Source: Paracoccaceae bacterium
GTDB taxonomy: Bacteria > Pseudomonadota > Alphaproteobacteria > Rhodobacterales > Rhodobacteraceae
Direction of reading: 5' to 3'
DNA: 64,000 nucleotides
Assembly (NCBI GenBank): GCA_027489375.1
Contig: JAIXZW010000003.1
Span: 310,001-374,000 of the forward strand
In this document: positions 27,854-37,000 of the stretch, piece by piece
Position numbering within the stretch: position 1 is the stretch's first letter
Layout of the letters: each line of letters opens with the position of its first letter
Notes under the pieces: generated by a model
What the model saw: only the letters and a program-made list of their open reading frames with translations
Told to the model about the DNA's origin: nothing
The model's database searches: none
Translations under genes and position numbers: made by a program

Positions 27854-28560
27854 TGCGCGCACTGGCCGCCCTTTTGGCACTGGCGCTGCCTGCCTCGGCG
27901 GGCAGCTTCACGCCGCCCGAAGGCTGCACGGTTTTTCTGACCGTGCAGTCGAAGGGCTGCCGCGTGTCGAATTTCTACACCTGCGAGGCAGAGCCTGCGG
28001 GCGACAAGTGGCGCGCCGATTTCGATCAGGAGGGGATGTTCTTCCTGAGCCACGTGAACAACGAAGGCGAGTGGGTCGAAAGCTACGAAACGGCGGATGG
28101 CACCAAGCAGGTGCTGGTGCCGGGGGCGGCGGACGCTGCCTCGTTCTCGGAACTGCTGTCGCGGGGGCGGGATGATTACCGGTTCCAACTCTCGACCAAC
28201 GGGCAGGCGCCGACCGAGGTGACGGGGCATGACGCGCTGACGGGGCGTGATGTGGTCATCGACGGCGAGCCTTTGCAGGAAACCGAATTCGAATATGCCG
28301 AGACGGGGCCGGACGGCACCCTGCTCCGGCGGTCCTACGGCAACGAATACATCAGCGCCAAGTGGCGGCTGTTCTTTGCGGGGCCAAGCCAGTGGGATGG
28401 CGGTCAGGGCTTTGTGCCGCTTGACGGTTCCCCCGTGAAATTCAGCGAGGCGGGCGAGACCGGCTTTGCTTCGACCCAACCGATTTTCGACTGCGACGCG
28501 GTGATGTCCTCTTTGCCCGTGACGCCCATGCCTGAGGAGGCCCAACATGACCATCTATGA
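27853..28560 (+). CDS. Secreted hypothetical protein between gltD and gltB
   Basis: A 235-residue protein with a signal peptide (MRALAALLALALPASAG) and a body of unknown fold. It has three early cysteines (EGCTVFL, KGCRVSN, YTCEAEP) and one near the C-terminus (FDCDAV), suggesting two disulfides. The ATG overlaps the gltD stop by 1 bp and its end overlaps gltB by 14 bp, so it is translated with the GOGAT subunits. A periplasmic protein in a glutamate synthase operon is unexpected; a sensor or binding role is possible but nothing in the sequence shows it. Confidence 0.82.
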   Translation: MRALAALLALALPASAGSFTPPEGCTVFLTVQSKGCRVSNFYTCEAEPAGDKWRADFDQEGMFFLSHVNNEGEWVESYETADGTKQVLVPGAADAASFSELLSRGRDDYRFQLSTNGQAPTEVTGHDALTGRDVVIDGEPLQETEFEYAETGPDGTLLRRSYGNEYISAKWRLFFAGPSQWDGGQGFVPLDGSPVKFSEAGETGFASTQPIFDCDAVMSSLPVTPMPEEAQHDHL

Positions 28561-31500
28561 CGACGCCTGGGTGAAAGCCGAAGAGGCGAAGCGCGCTTGG
28601 CTGGATGCGAACGGGCTTTACAAGACCGACGACGAACATTCGTCCTGCGGCGTGGGTCTGGTCGTGGCGATCAGCGGCAAGCCGAGCCGCAAGGTCGTGG
28701 AAAACGGGATCAACGCGCTGAAAGCCGTGTGGCACCGTGGCGCGGTCGATGCCGATGGCAAGACGGGCGACGGCGCTGGCATCCATGTGCAGATTCCCGT
28801 CAAGTTCTTCTACGATCAGGTGCGCCGCACGGGGCATGAACCCGACATGGGCAAGCTGATCGCCGTGGGTCAGGTCTTCTTGCCGCGCACCGATTTCGGC
28901 GCGCAGGAACGCTGCCGGACCATCGTGGAATCCGAAGTGCTGCGGATGGGCCATTACATCTATGGCTGGCGCCATGTCCCCGTGAACACCGAGGTTCTGG
29001 GGGATAAGGCGAACGCAACGCGACCGGAAATCGAACAAATCCTTATCCGCTGCGAAAAGGACATCGACGAGGAGCAGTTCGAGCGCGAGCTTTACATCAT
29101 CCGCCGCCGGATCGAGAAAGCGGCGATTGCGGCGCAGATCCAGGGGCTTTACCTGTGTTCGCTGTCGTGCCGGTCGATCATCTACAAGGGGATGATGCTG
29201 GCCGAGCAGGTCGCCGTCTTCTACCCCGACCTGATGGACGAGCGGTTCGAATCCGCCTTTGCGATCTATCACCAGCGCTATTCCACCAACACCTTCCCGC
29301 AGTGGTGGCTGGCGCAGCCCTTCCGCATGCTCGCGCACAACGGCGAGATCAACACGCTCAAGGGCAACGTGAACTGGATGCGGAGCCATGAAATCCGCAT
29401 GGCAAGCAGCGCGTTTGGCGAAGCGGCCGAGGATATCAAGCCGATCATCCCGTCGGGCACGTCGGATTCGGGCGCGCTGGATGCGGTGTTCGAGGTTCTG
29501 GTGCGGTCGGGCCGTTCGGCGCCGATGGCCAAGACCATGCTGGTGCCGGAAGCGTGGTCCAAGGCCACGACCGACATGCCCAAGGCCTGGGCCGATATGT
29601 ATGCCTATTGCAACGCCGTGATGGAGCCGTGGGACGGCCCCGCGGCCCTTGCCATGACCGATGGCCGCTGGGTCTGCGGCGGGCTTGACCGCAACGGCCT
29701 GCGCCCGATGCGCTATGTCATCACCGGCGACGGGATGCTGATCGCGGGTTCGGAAGCGGGCATGGTGCCGGTTGACGAAACCACCGTGCGGGAAAAGGGC
29801 GCGCTCGGGCCGGGGCAGATGATCGCGGTCGATATGAAGGGCGGCAAGCTCTACCACGACGCCGAGATGAAGGACAAACTCAGCCAGGCCAACCCCTATG
29901 GCGAGTGGATCGAAAAGGTCGTGGACCTGAACAGCCTGCTGCGCGACGTGCCGGAAACGGCCGTGTTCAGCGGGGCCGAGCTGCGCAAGCGCCAGATCGC
30001 GGCGGGTTACACCGTCGAGGAGCTGGAGCAGGTTCTGGCCCCGATGGCCGAGGACGGGAAAGAGATGATTGCCAGCATGGGCGATGACACGCCGGCTGCG
30101 GTGCTGTCGTCGGTCTATCGTCCGCTGTCGCACTTTTTCCGGCAGAACTTCAGCCAAGTGACCAACCCGCCCATCGACAGCTTGCGCGAAGGGCGCGTCA
30201 TGTCGCTGAAGACGCGGTTCGGGAACCTGCGGAACGTGCTGGACGAAAACTCCAGCCAGACGGAAATTCTGGTGCTGGAAAGCCCGTTCATCGCCAACAG
30301 CGAATTCGACGTGCTGGTAAAGCGCTTCGGGGATCAGGTCGCCTTCATCGACTGCACCTTCCCCGTGGGGCCGAGCCTTGATGACCTGCGCGTGGGGCTG
30401 GAGCGTATCCGCGCCGAGGCCGAGGATGCCGTGCGGTCGGGTGCGGGGCAGCTTGTGCTGACCGACGAACATCAGGGGCCGGACCGTGTGCCGATGCCGA
30501 TGATCCTTGCCACCAGCGCGGTGCATAGCTGGCTGACGCGCAAGGGGCTGCGGACCTTCTGTTCGATCAACGTCCGCTCGGCGGAATGCATCGATCCGCA
30601 TTACTTCGCCGTGCTGATCGGCTGTGGTGCGACCACGGTGAACGCCTATCTGGCGCAGGACAGCATTGCCGACCGGATCGAGCGCGGCCTGATCGAAGGC
30701 AGCCTGACCGATGCGATGCGGCGTTACCGCGATGCCATCGACGCGGGTCTTTTGAAGATCATGTCGAAGATGGGGATTTCGGTGATCTCCTCCTATCGCG
30801 GCGGCCTGAACTTTGAAGCCGTGGGTCTGAGCCGCGCGATGGTGGCCGAGTATTTCCCCGGCATGCATTCCCGCATCTCGGGCATCGGTCTGCACGGGAT
30901 CGAGCAGAAGCTGGAAGAGGTCCACGCCAAGGGCTGGCTGGGGGGCGCGGATGTCCTGCCCATCGGCGGCTTCTACAAGGCGCGGCGCTCGGGCGAGAAG
31001 CACGCCTGGGAAGCGCAGACCATGCACATGCTGCAAGCGGCCTGTGATCGTGCGTCCTATGATATCTGGAAGCAGTATTCGGCCGCGATGCGGGCGAATC
31101 CGCCGATCCATATCCGCGACCTTCTCGACATCAAGACGCTGGGCAAGCCCGTGCCGATCGAAGAGGTGGAAAGCATCACCTCGATCCGCAAGCGCTTCGT
31201 GACGCCGGGCATGTCGCTCGGGGCGCTGTCGCCCGAGGCGCACAAGACGCTGAACGTGGCGATGAACCGCATCGGGGCAAAGTCGGACAGTGGCGAGGGT
31301 GGCGAAGACCCCGCGCACTTCCTGCCGGAGCCGAATGGCGACAATCCGTCGGCCAAGATCAAGCAGGTGGCCTCGGGCCGGTTCGGCGTGACCGCCGAAT
31401 ACCTGAACGCCTGCGAGGAGTTGGAGATCAAGGTCGCGCAGGGTGCGAAACCCGGCGAGGGCGGGCAGTTGCCCGGCATGAAGGTGACGGTGCTGATCGC

Positions 31501-33085
31501 GCGCCTGCGCCATTCGACCCCCGGCGTGACGCTGATCTCGCCGCCGCCGCACCACGACATCTATTCCATCGAAGACCTTGCGCAGCTGATCTATGACCTC
31601 AAGCAGATCAACCCGCGGGCCAAGGTGACGGTGAAGCTGGTTTCGGCCAGCGGTGTCGGCACGATCGCGGCGGGCGTGGCCAAGGCCAAGGCGGATGTGA
31701 TCCTGATTTCCGGCCATAACGGCGGGACGGGCGCTTCGCCCGCGACCAGCATCAAATATGCCGGTCTGCCGTGGGAGATGGGCCTGACCGAGGCGCATCA
31801 GGTGCTGTCGATGAACAACCTGCGCGAGCGGGTGACGCTGCGGACGGATGGCGGTCTGCGGACGGGGCGCGATGTCGTGATGGCCGCGATGCTGGGGGCC
31901 GAGGAATACGGCATCGGCACCGCCGCGCTGATCGCGATGGGCTGCATCATGGTGCGCCAGTGCCAGTCCAACACCTGCCCCGTGGGCGTCTGCACGCAGA
32001 ATGAATCGCTGCGGGCCAAGTTCACCGGCAATGCGGACAAGGTGGTCAACCTGATCACCTTCTACGCGCAGGAAGTGCGGGAAATCCTTGCCTCCATCGG
32101 GGCGCGGTCGATGGACGAGATCATCGGTCGGGCGGACCTGCTGACGCAGGTGTCGCGCGGGTCGGCGCATCTTGACGACCTCGACCTCAACCCGCTGCTC
32201 ATCACGGTGGATGGGGCGCAGAAGATCACCTACGACCGTTCGAAGCCGCGCAATGCCGTGCCGGACACGCTGGACGCCGAGATCATCAAGGACGGCCACC
32301 GCTTCTTTGAAGATGGCGAGAAGATGCAGCTTTCCTATGCCGTGCGGAACACGCTTCGCACCATCGGGACGCGGTCCTCGTCGCATATCGTCAAGAAGTT
32401 CGGGATGCGCAACAGCCTGCAACCCGACCACCTGACGGTGAAGCTGACGGGGTCGTGCGGCCAGTCGCTGGGGGCTTTCGCGGTGCGCGGCCTCAAGATC
32501 GAAGTGCAGGGCGATGCCAACGACTATGTCGGCAAGGGTCTGTCGGGCGGGATGATCACGGTGCGTCCGATGATGTCCTCGCCGCTCATGGCGGAAGAGA
32601 ACACGATCATCGGCAACACCGTGCTTTACGGTGCGACCGACGGGTTCCTGTTTGCGAGCGGTAGGGCGGGCGAGCGGTTCGCGGTGCGCAACTCGGGTGC
32701 CAAGGTGGTGGTCGAGGGCTGCGGATCGAACGGCTGCGAATACATGACCGGCGGGGTTGCGGTGATCCTTGGCAAGATCGGCGCGAACTTCGGCGCGGGC
32801 ATGACGGGGGGCATGGCCTATGTCTACGACCCTGCGGGCGTGGCCGAGGACTTCATGAACCTTGAATCGCTTGTGACCTGCGGCATCGGCCATCCGCATT
32901 GGGAGGCCCAGTTGAAAGGGCTGATCGAGCGGCATCTGGAGGAGACCGGAAGCCAGATCGCGGCGCGAATTCTGGGCGAGTGGGAGAGCGAGAAGCGCAA
33001 CTTCCTGCAAGTCTGCCCCAAGGAGATGCTGGTGCATCTGCCCCATCCGCTGACCGACGAGGCGGCGAAGGTTCCGGCAGAGTGA
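28547..33085 (+). CDS. gltB: Glutamate synthase (NADPH) large subunit
   Basis: A 1512-residue alpha subunit that makes two glutamates from glutamine and 2-oxoglutarate. The N-terminal glutamine amidotransferase domain has the catalytic Cys34 (EHSSCGVG) after a propeptide. The central and FMN-binding synthase domains follow, with HNGGTGASPATS and the 3Fe-4S ligands in CIMVRQCQSNTCPVGVCTQ. The C-terminal GXGXG beta-helix domain ends the protein (GGVAVILGKIGANFGAGMTGG). GAGGAGG precedes the ATG. A strong terminator follows, so gltD-hypothetical-gltB is one transcript. Confidence 0.98.
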   Translation: MTIYDDAWVKAEEAKRAWLDANGLYKTDDEHSSCGVGLVVAISGKPSRKVVENGINALKAVWHRGAVDADGKTGDGAGIHVQIPVKFFYDQVRRTGHEPDMGKLIAVGQVFLPRTDFGAQERCRTIVESEVLRMGHYIYGWRHVPVNTEVLGDKANATRPEIEQILIRCEKDIDEEQFERELYIIRRRIEKAAIAAQIQGLYLCSLSCRSIIYKGMMLAEQVAVFYPDLMDERFESAFAIYHQRYSTNTFPQWWLAQPFRMLAHNGEINTLKGNVNWMRSHEIRMASSAFGEAAEDIKPIIPSGTSDSGALDAVFEVLVRSGRSAPMAKTMLVPEAWSKATTDMPKAWADMYAYCNAVMEPWDGPAALAMTDGRWVCGGLDRNGLRPMRYVITGDGMLIAGSEAGMVPVDETTVREKGALGPGQMIAVDMKGGKLYHDAEMKDKLSQANPYGEWIEKVVDLNSLLRDVPETAVFSGAELRKRQIAAGYTVEELEQVLAPMAEDGKEMIASMGDDTPAAVLSSVYRPLSHFFRQNFSQVTNPPIDSLREGRVMSLKTRFGNLRNVLDENSSQTEILVLESPFIANSEFDVLVKRFGDQVAFIDCTFPVGPSLDDLRVGLERIRAEAEDAVRSGAGQLVLTDEHQGPDRVPMPMILATSAVHSWLTRKGLRTFCSINVRSAECIDPHYFAVLIGCGATTVNAYLAQDSIADRIERGLIEGSLTDAMRRYRDAIDAGLLKIMSKMGISVISSYRGGLNFEAVGLSRAMVAEYFPGMHSRISGIGLHGIEQKLEEVHAKGWLGGADVLPIGGFYKARRSGEKHAWEAQTMHMLQAACDRASYDIWKQYSAAMRANPPIHIRDLLDIKTLGKPVPIEEVESITSIRKRFVTPGMSLGALSPEAHKTLNVAMNRIGAKSDSGEGGEDPAHFLPEPNGDNPSAKIKQVASGRFGVTAEYLNACEELEIKVAQGAKPGEGGQLPGMKVTVLIARLRHSTPGVTLISPPPHHDIYSIEDLAQLIYDLKQINPRAKVTVKLVSASGVGTIAAGVAKAKADVILISGHNGGTGASPATSIKYAGLPWEMGLTEAHQVLSMNNLRERVTLRTDGGLRTGRDVVMAAMLGAEEYGIGTAALIAMGCIMVRQCQSNTCPVGVCTQNESLRAKFTGNADKVVNLITFYAQEVREILASIGARSMDEIIGRADLLTQVSRGSAHLDDLDLNPLLITVDGAQKITYDRSKPRNAVPDTLDAEIIKDGHRFFEDGEKMQLSYAVRNTLRTIGTRSSSHIVKKFGMRNSLQPDHLTVKLTGSCGQSLGAFAVRGLKIEVQGDANDYVGKGLSGGMITVRPMMSSPLMAEENTIIGNTVLYGATDGFLFASGRAGERFAVRNSGAKVVVEGCGSNGCEYMTGGVAVILGKIGANFGAGMTGGMAYVYDPAGVAEDFMNLESLVTCGIGHPHWEAQLKGLIERHLEETGSQIAARILGEWESEKRNFLQVCPKEMLVHLPHPLTDEAAKVPAE

Positions 33086-33090
33086 GATGG

Positions 33091-33120
33091 AAAACCCCGC
33101 AGAGATGCGGGGTTTTTTCT
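33091..33120 (+). terminator. Rho-independent terminator of the gltD-gltB operon
   Basis: Perfect 11 bp stem AAAACCCCGCA (33091-33101) with its complement (33106-33116), GAGA tetraloop and a T-rich tail. Confidence 0.92.
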
Positions 33121-33135
33121 TGCGCCGCGCCCGAC

Positions 33136-33195
33136 GATTCTTCCGCGAAAAATCAGGGCGGCGGGGTGGAGCGCCTGATCTTTCGGCGAAAATTC
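33136..33195. repeat. Two short hairpins of the dispersed family
   Basis: GATTCTTC-CGC-GAAAAATC (33136-33154, one mismatch) and GATCTTTC-GGC-GAAAATTC (33177-33195, two mismatches), 22 bp apart in the gltB-mtgA gap. They match the design of the copies at 24156 and 24358. Confidence 0.6.
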
Positions 33196-33279
33196 GTGGG
33201 CGCGTTTGCGGCGGTTGCTGACGCAGGTCAGCGCGGGTGGCTTGACCCCGCCGCTTTCATCGTGGCTATGCTGCCCGCC

Positions 33280-34050
33280 ATGAACGACGAGAACCCCACG
33301 CAAAAGGAACTGCCGCTGGCCGCGCCGAAACGGACGCGCAAGAAGCCCGCGAAGGCCGAGCCTGCCGTGCTGCCGCCAAGCCGCAAGCGGCTGGTGCTGC
33401 GCTGGACGGGGCGCATCCTTGGCGGGATCGCGGCCTTTTACATGGCGCTGATCCTTCTGTTCAGCGTCGTGCCGCCGCCGATCAACCTGTATCAACTGGG
33501 CGAGGCGTGGCGGCTGGGCGGGATCGAGAAGGATTGGGTCTCCATCGACGACATGGCCAAGGCGGTGCCGCGGTCTGCCGTGGCGGCGGAGGATGCGAAT
33601 TTCTGCCTGCACTGGGGCTTCGACATGAAAGCCATCCGCGAGGCGGTGGAAGAGGGGTCGAACCGTGGGGCATCGACCATCAGCCAGCAGGTGGTGAAGA
33701 ACGTCTTCCTGTGGCACGGGCGGTCCTGGCTACGCAAGGCGATGGAAGCGGCGATGACGCCGGTGGTGGAGCTGTTCTGGTCGAAGAGCCGCATTCTGGA
33801 GGTTTACCTGAACGTGGCCGAATTCGGCACGGGCGTCTTTGGCGTGCAGGCGGCGGCGCAGCATCATTTCGGGGTGGACGCGCGCGACCTGACGCCCACG
33901 CAGGCGGCGCGTCTGGCGGCGGTGCTGCCCGACCCGCAGAACCGCGATGCGGGGAACCCTTCGTCCTTTGTGCGGCGGCGGACGCGGTCGATCATGGGTG
34001 GGGCTGAAACGATTGCCGCTGACGGGCGGGCGGCCTGTTTCGAGGAATAG
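33280..34050 (+). CDS. mtgA: Monofunctional peptidoglycan glycosyltransferase
   Basis: A 256-residue GT51 enzyme that polymerises lipid II glycan strands without a transpeptidase domain. A basic Pro/Lys-rich cytoplasmic N-terminus precedes one membrane helix (about 44-65). Catalytic landmarks are AAEDANFCLHWGFD with the essential Glu, GASTISQQVVKN, and RILEVYLNVAEFGTGVFGVQAAA. The start at 33280 is a choice: an in-frame ATG at 33268 is equally possible, and neither has a clear ribosome binding site. It sits close to the fzlA-like and uppP genes, all linked to wall growth. Confidence 0.95.
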   Translation: MNDENPTQKELPLAAPKRTRKKPAKAEPAVLPPSRKRLVLRWTGRILGGIAAFYMALILLFSVVPPPINLYQLGEAWRLGGIEKDWVSIDDMAKAVPRSAVAAEDANFCLHWGFDMKAIREAVEEGSNRGASTISQQVVKNVFLWHGRSWLRKAMEAAMTPVVELFWSKSRILEVYLNVAEFGTGVFGVQAAAQHHFGVDARDLTPTQAARLAAVLPDPQNRDAGNPSSFVRRRTRSIMGGAETIAADGRAACFEE

Positions 34051-34056
34051 ACCTTT

Positions 34057-34089
34057 GGTTGTGGTCTACAACCTTCAATCGCGGTTGAA
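34057..34089 (+). other. Two adjacent small hairpins after mtgA
   Basis: GGTTGT/ACAACC (34057-34062, 34068-34073) and TTCAA/TTGAA (34074-34078, 34085-34089). They directly follow the mtgA stop, lack a T-run and may be a weak terminator or mRNA end structure. Confidence 0.4.
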
Positions 34090-34147
34090 TTCCGGTGTCT
34101 GAGCGGGCAAGGAGTTAGCCAATGTTACAAAGGTGTGACGGCAACCG

Positions 34148-34813
34148 ATGATCCGGCTTTATCATTTCCCCCTCTCGCCCTTCTGCCGGAAGGTCCGGCT
34201 GACGCTGGCCGAAAAGCGGCTTGAGGTGGAGCTGGTCGAGGAACGCTACTGGGAGCCGTCGCCCGATTTCCTGCGGCGCAATCCGGCGGGCAAGGTTCCG
34301 GTGCTGAAGATCGACAGCCGCGTGTTGTCGGAAAGTCAGGCGATCTGCGAATATCTCGAGGAAAGCCACCCCCAGCCGCAACTGATGCCGCGCGACCCCG
34401 AGCAACGGTATGAGGTTCGGCGGCTTTGCGCGTGGTTCGACGACAAGTTCCATGACGAGGTGACGTCGAAACTGCTTTACGAGCGGGTGAACAAGAAGGT
34501 CATGGGGCAGGGCTATCCCGACAGCAAGAACGTGAAGTTCGGGGCGAGCCGGATCAAGTATCACATCGACTATCTTGGCTGGCTGTTGGACCAGCGGCGC
34601 TGGCTGGCGGGGGATGTGATGACGCTGGCCGATTTCACCGCCGCGGCGCATCTGTCCTGCCTCGACTATATCAGCGACGTGGACTGGAACCGGTCGGCGA
34701 CGGTCAAGGACTGGTATGCCAAGATCAAGTCGCGGCCGAGTTTCCGTACGCTGCTGGCCGATCAGGTGCCGGGCTTCCCGCCACCGCAGCATTATGCGGA
34801 CCTCGATTTCTGA
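34148..34813 (+). CDS. fzlA: Glutathione S-transferase-fold protein, FzlA-like
   Basis: A 221-residue GST-fold protein. The N-terminal thioredoxin-like domain reads YHFPLSPFCRKVRLTLAEKR and NPAGKVPVL, then SESQAICEYLEE; the C-terminal helical domain ends FPPPQHYADLDF. The SPFCRKVRL start is what I remember for FzlA, the Caulobacter protein that binds FtsZ and drives constriction without GST activity. The neighbouring queG and nearby uppP and NDUFA9-like genes fit the synteny I recall for fzlA. The assignment is from memory and an ordinary GST cannot be excluded. Confidence 0.65.
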   Translation: MIRLYHFPLSPFCRKVRLTLAEKRLEVELVEERYWEPSPDFLRRNPAGKVPVLKIDSRVLSESQAICEYLEESHPQPQLMPRDPEQRYEVRRLCAWFDDKFHDEVTSKLLYERVNKKVMGQGYPDSKNVKFGASRIKYHIDYLGWLLDQRRWLAGDVMTLADFTAAAHLSCLDYISDVDWNRSATVKDWYAKIKSRPSFRTLLADQVPGFPPPQHYADLDF

Positions 34814-34828
34814 ACGGCATCCGTCGCA

Positions 34829-34892
34829 GGGGGGCTGTCTGCCCCCCTCGCCTTCGGCTCACCCCCCGAGGATATTTGGAAACAGATGAAGG
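34829..34892 (+). repeat. Intergenic GC-rich repeat reaching into the queG start
   Basis: GGGGGGC/GCCCCCC hairpin (34829-34835, 34841-34847), a short spacer, then the core CCCCCCGAGGATATTTGG with AAACAGATGAAGG (34862-34892). The ATG within the core end is the queG start codon, so the repeat supplies its translation start context. Confidence 0.75.
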
Positions 34893-35935
34893 ACGCGGGC
34901 GCGATCAGGGCGGCTTTGGTGGCGCGGGCCTTGGAGGAGGGGTTCTCAAAGGTCGGCATCTGCGCGCCCGATGCCACGCCCGAGACGGCGGGGCGGCTGG
35001 CCGCGTGGCTGGCCGAGGGGCGGCAGGGGCAGATGGGCTGGATGGCCGAGCGGGTCGAATGGCGCGGGTCGGCTGCGGTGCTTTGGCCAGAGGCGCGGTC
35101 GGTGGTGATGCTGGCCGAGGTCTATACGCCCGAGGCGGACCCCTTGGCCGTGCTTGGGGCGCGGGATCGGGGGGCGGTTTCGGTCTATGCGCAGGGCAAG
35201 GATTACCACGACCTCGTGAAGCGGCGGTTGAAGCGGCTGGGGCGCTGGCTAATCGACCATGCGGGGGGCGAGATCAAGGTGTTCGTCGATACGGCACCGG
35301 TGATGGAGAAGCCTTTGGCGCAGGCGGCGGGGCTTGGCTGGCAGGGCAAGCACACGAACCTGTTGTCGCGCGATCTGGGAAGCTGGTTCTTTCTGGGGGC
35401 GCTTTTCACCACGCTCGACCTGCCGAAGGACGGGGCGGAGGTGAGCCATTGCGGCTCTTGCACCGCCTGTCTGGATATCTGCCCGACGCGGGCCTTTCCG
35501 GCACCCTATCAACTCGATGCACGGCGGTGCATTTCCTATCTGACCATCGAGCATAAGGGGCGGGTCGACGAAGGGTTGCGCGGGCTGATGGGCAACCGGA
35601 TCTACGGATGCGACGATTGTCTGGCGGTCTGTCCGTGGAACAAATTCGCCCAAGCCGCGCGGGATGCGGGCTATCAGCCGCGGGTCGGTGCGCCGGAACT
35701 GGCGGAACTGGCGGCGCTGGACGATGCCGCGTTCCGCGCGCGGTTTGCAGGGTCGCCCGTCAAGCGGATCGGGCGGGACCGTTTCGTGCGCAACGTGCTT
35801 TACGCCATCGGCAATTCGGGGATGCCCGCGCTTGTCCCCGTGGCCGCCGCCTTGGCGGGTGATGCGGATGACGCGGTCGCCGATGCGGCGCGCTGGGCCG
35901 TGGCGCGGCTTGCGCGGACGGGCGGGTCTGCCTAG
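34886..35935 (+). CDS. queG: Epoxyqueuosine reductase QueG
   Basis: A 349-residue cobalamin- and iron-sulfur-dependent enzyme that reduces epoxyqueuosine to queuosine in the wobble position of tRNAs. The N-terminal half binds cobalamin ([28 protein letters not shown]). Two 4Fe-4S motifs follow, [16 protein letters not shown] and [13 protein letters not shown]. The C-terminus has a HEAT-like repeat tail ([12 protein letters not shown]). The ATG lies in the end of an intergenic repeat; GGA 6 bp upstream is the only ribosome binding site. Confidence 0.95.
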   Translation: MKDAGAIRAALVARALEEGFSKVGICAPDATPETAGRLAAWLAEGRQGQMGWMAERVEWRGSAAVLWPEARSVVMLAEVYTPEADPLAVLGARDRGAVSVYAQGKDYHDLVKRRLKRLGRWLIDHAGGEIKVFVDTAPVMEKPLAQAAGLGWQGKHTNLLSRDLGSWFFLGALFTTLDLPKDGAEVSHCGSCTACLDICPTRAFPAPYQLDARRCISYLTIEHKGRVDEGLRGLMGNRIYGCDDCLAVCPWNKFAQAARDAGYQPRVGAPELAELAALDDAAFRARFAGSPVKRIGRDRFVRNVLYAIGNSGMPALVPVAAALAGDADDAVADAARWAVARLARTGGSA

Positions 35936-35968
35936 GCTGCGCGTTAACCAAATTCGGAGGGTTGTGTG

Positions 35969-36736
35969 ATGGCGGGCAGGCTGGCGGGCAAGGTGGCGAT
36001 CATCTCGGGCGGGGCGACGGGCTGCGGCGGGGCGGCAAGCCGTCTGTTTGCCGCCGAGGGTGCCGCCGTGGGCATCATCGATCGCAACGTGGCCGCAGGG
36101 CAGGGGCTGGCCGAGGAATTGGTCGCGGCGGGGCATCGGGTGGTCTTTGCCAAGGCCGATGTGTCGTCGAAGGCCGAGGTGGAGGGTGCCGTGGCCGCCG
36201 TGGTGGCCGAGCTTGGCCCCGTGAACGTGCTGTTCAACCATGCGGGGACCATCGTCATCAAACCCTTCCTCGAGACCGAGGAGGAGGATTGGGATTTCCT
36301 GTTCGATGTGAACGTGAAGTCCATGTATCTGATGACCCGCGCCGTGCTGCCGCACATGCTGGCGCAGGGGAAGGGGGCGATCGTCTGCACCAGCAGCATC
36401 AGCGCGGTCTATGCCACGCCGATGGAGGTGCTGTATGACGCCACCAAAGGTGCCTGCCACATGTTCGCCCGCGCCATCGCGGTCGAATTCCGCGACAAGG
36501 GCATCCGCTGCAACGCGATCTGCCCCGGTTTCATCGACACGCCGCACGGGCAGCGCGAGGTCGATTTGCTGACGAAATACGGCGTCGACGTTTCCGAGGC
36601 CGCGATCAAGGCGGCGCAGGGTCGGTTCGGCCAGCCCGAGGATATCGCACGGGCGGCGCTGTATCTGGCGTCTGACGATGCGGAGTTCATCACGGGGACG
36701 CAGCTTTTCGTGGATGGCGGGTTCAGCGCCGTCTGA
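35969..36736 (+). CDS. Short-chain dehydrogenase/reductase
   Basis: A 255-residue classical SDR. The cofactor motif is SGGATGCGGAASRLF; NHAG gives the structural Asn region; the catalytic set is Ser in TSSISAVYA and Tyr/Lys in LYDATKGA. The C-terminus (ITGTQLFVDGGFSAV) is typical. NAD against NADP preference and substrate are unknown; an acidic residue after the second strand (IIDRN) favours NAD. GGAGG is 8 bp before the ATG at 35969, with a GTG one codon earlier. It is not obviously in an operon. Confidence 0.9.
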   Translation: MAGRLAGKVAIISGGATGCGGAASRLFAAEGAAVGIIDRNVAAGQGLAEELVAAGHRVVFAKADVSSKAEVEGAVAAVVAELGPVNVLFNHAGTIVIKPFLETEEEDWDFLFDVNVKSMYLMTRAVLPHMLAQGKGAIVCTSSISAVYATPMEVLYDATKGACHMFARAIAVEFRDKGIRCNAICPGFIDTPHGQREVDLLTKYGVDVSEAAIKAAQGRFGQPEDIARAALYLASDDAEFITGTQLFVDGGFSAV

Positions 36737-36832
36737 CCGCTGACGGCGGAAACCCGTCAGGCCGCGCAGCCGCAGCTTTGGGGAATCGCGGTGGCGGTGT
36801 TAGCATGGCGCAGGCTTTCAGGGAGGACCGCC

Positions 36833-37000
36833 ATGACCAAACATCTCGCCGACCACGGCCACGGGCGCGGCAAGGGCCGCGTGCGGGCCTTTATGCGGAT
36901 CGCACGGGCCGGGCGCGGGTTCTGGCACCGGAGCGAGGCTGCGGGCGGGAACCGGCGGCTGGTCGAGTTTTTGCGGATCGCACGGGGGCGGACGGCTTAA
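36833..37000 (+). CDS. Small basic hypothetical protein, 55 residues
   Basis: A very basic, Arg/His/Gly-rich protein starting MTKHLADHGHGRGKG. The segments RVRAFMRIARAGRGF and RRLVEFLRIARGRTA look like a degenerate internal repeat (FxRIARxGR). GGGAGGA lies 6 bp before the ATG, the best evidence that it is translated. Its TAA is shared with the convergent ohrR stop through a TTAA (36997-37000). Nucleic-acid binding would fit the charge, but no domain is recognised. Confidence 0.6.
   Translation: MTKHLADHGHGRGKGRVRAFMRIARAGRGFWHRSEAAGGNRRLVEFLRIARGRTA

Noticed and set aside
28442..33046. 1534-residue minus-strand open frame opposite gltB
   Set aside because: Fully antisense to an unambiguous gltB, with skewed composition and no family motif.
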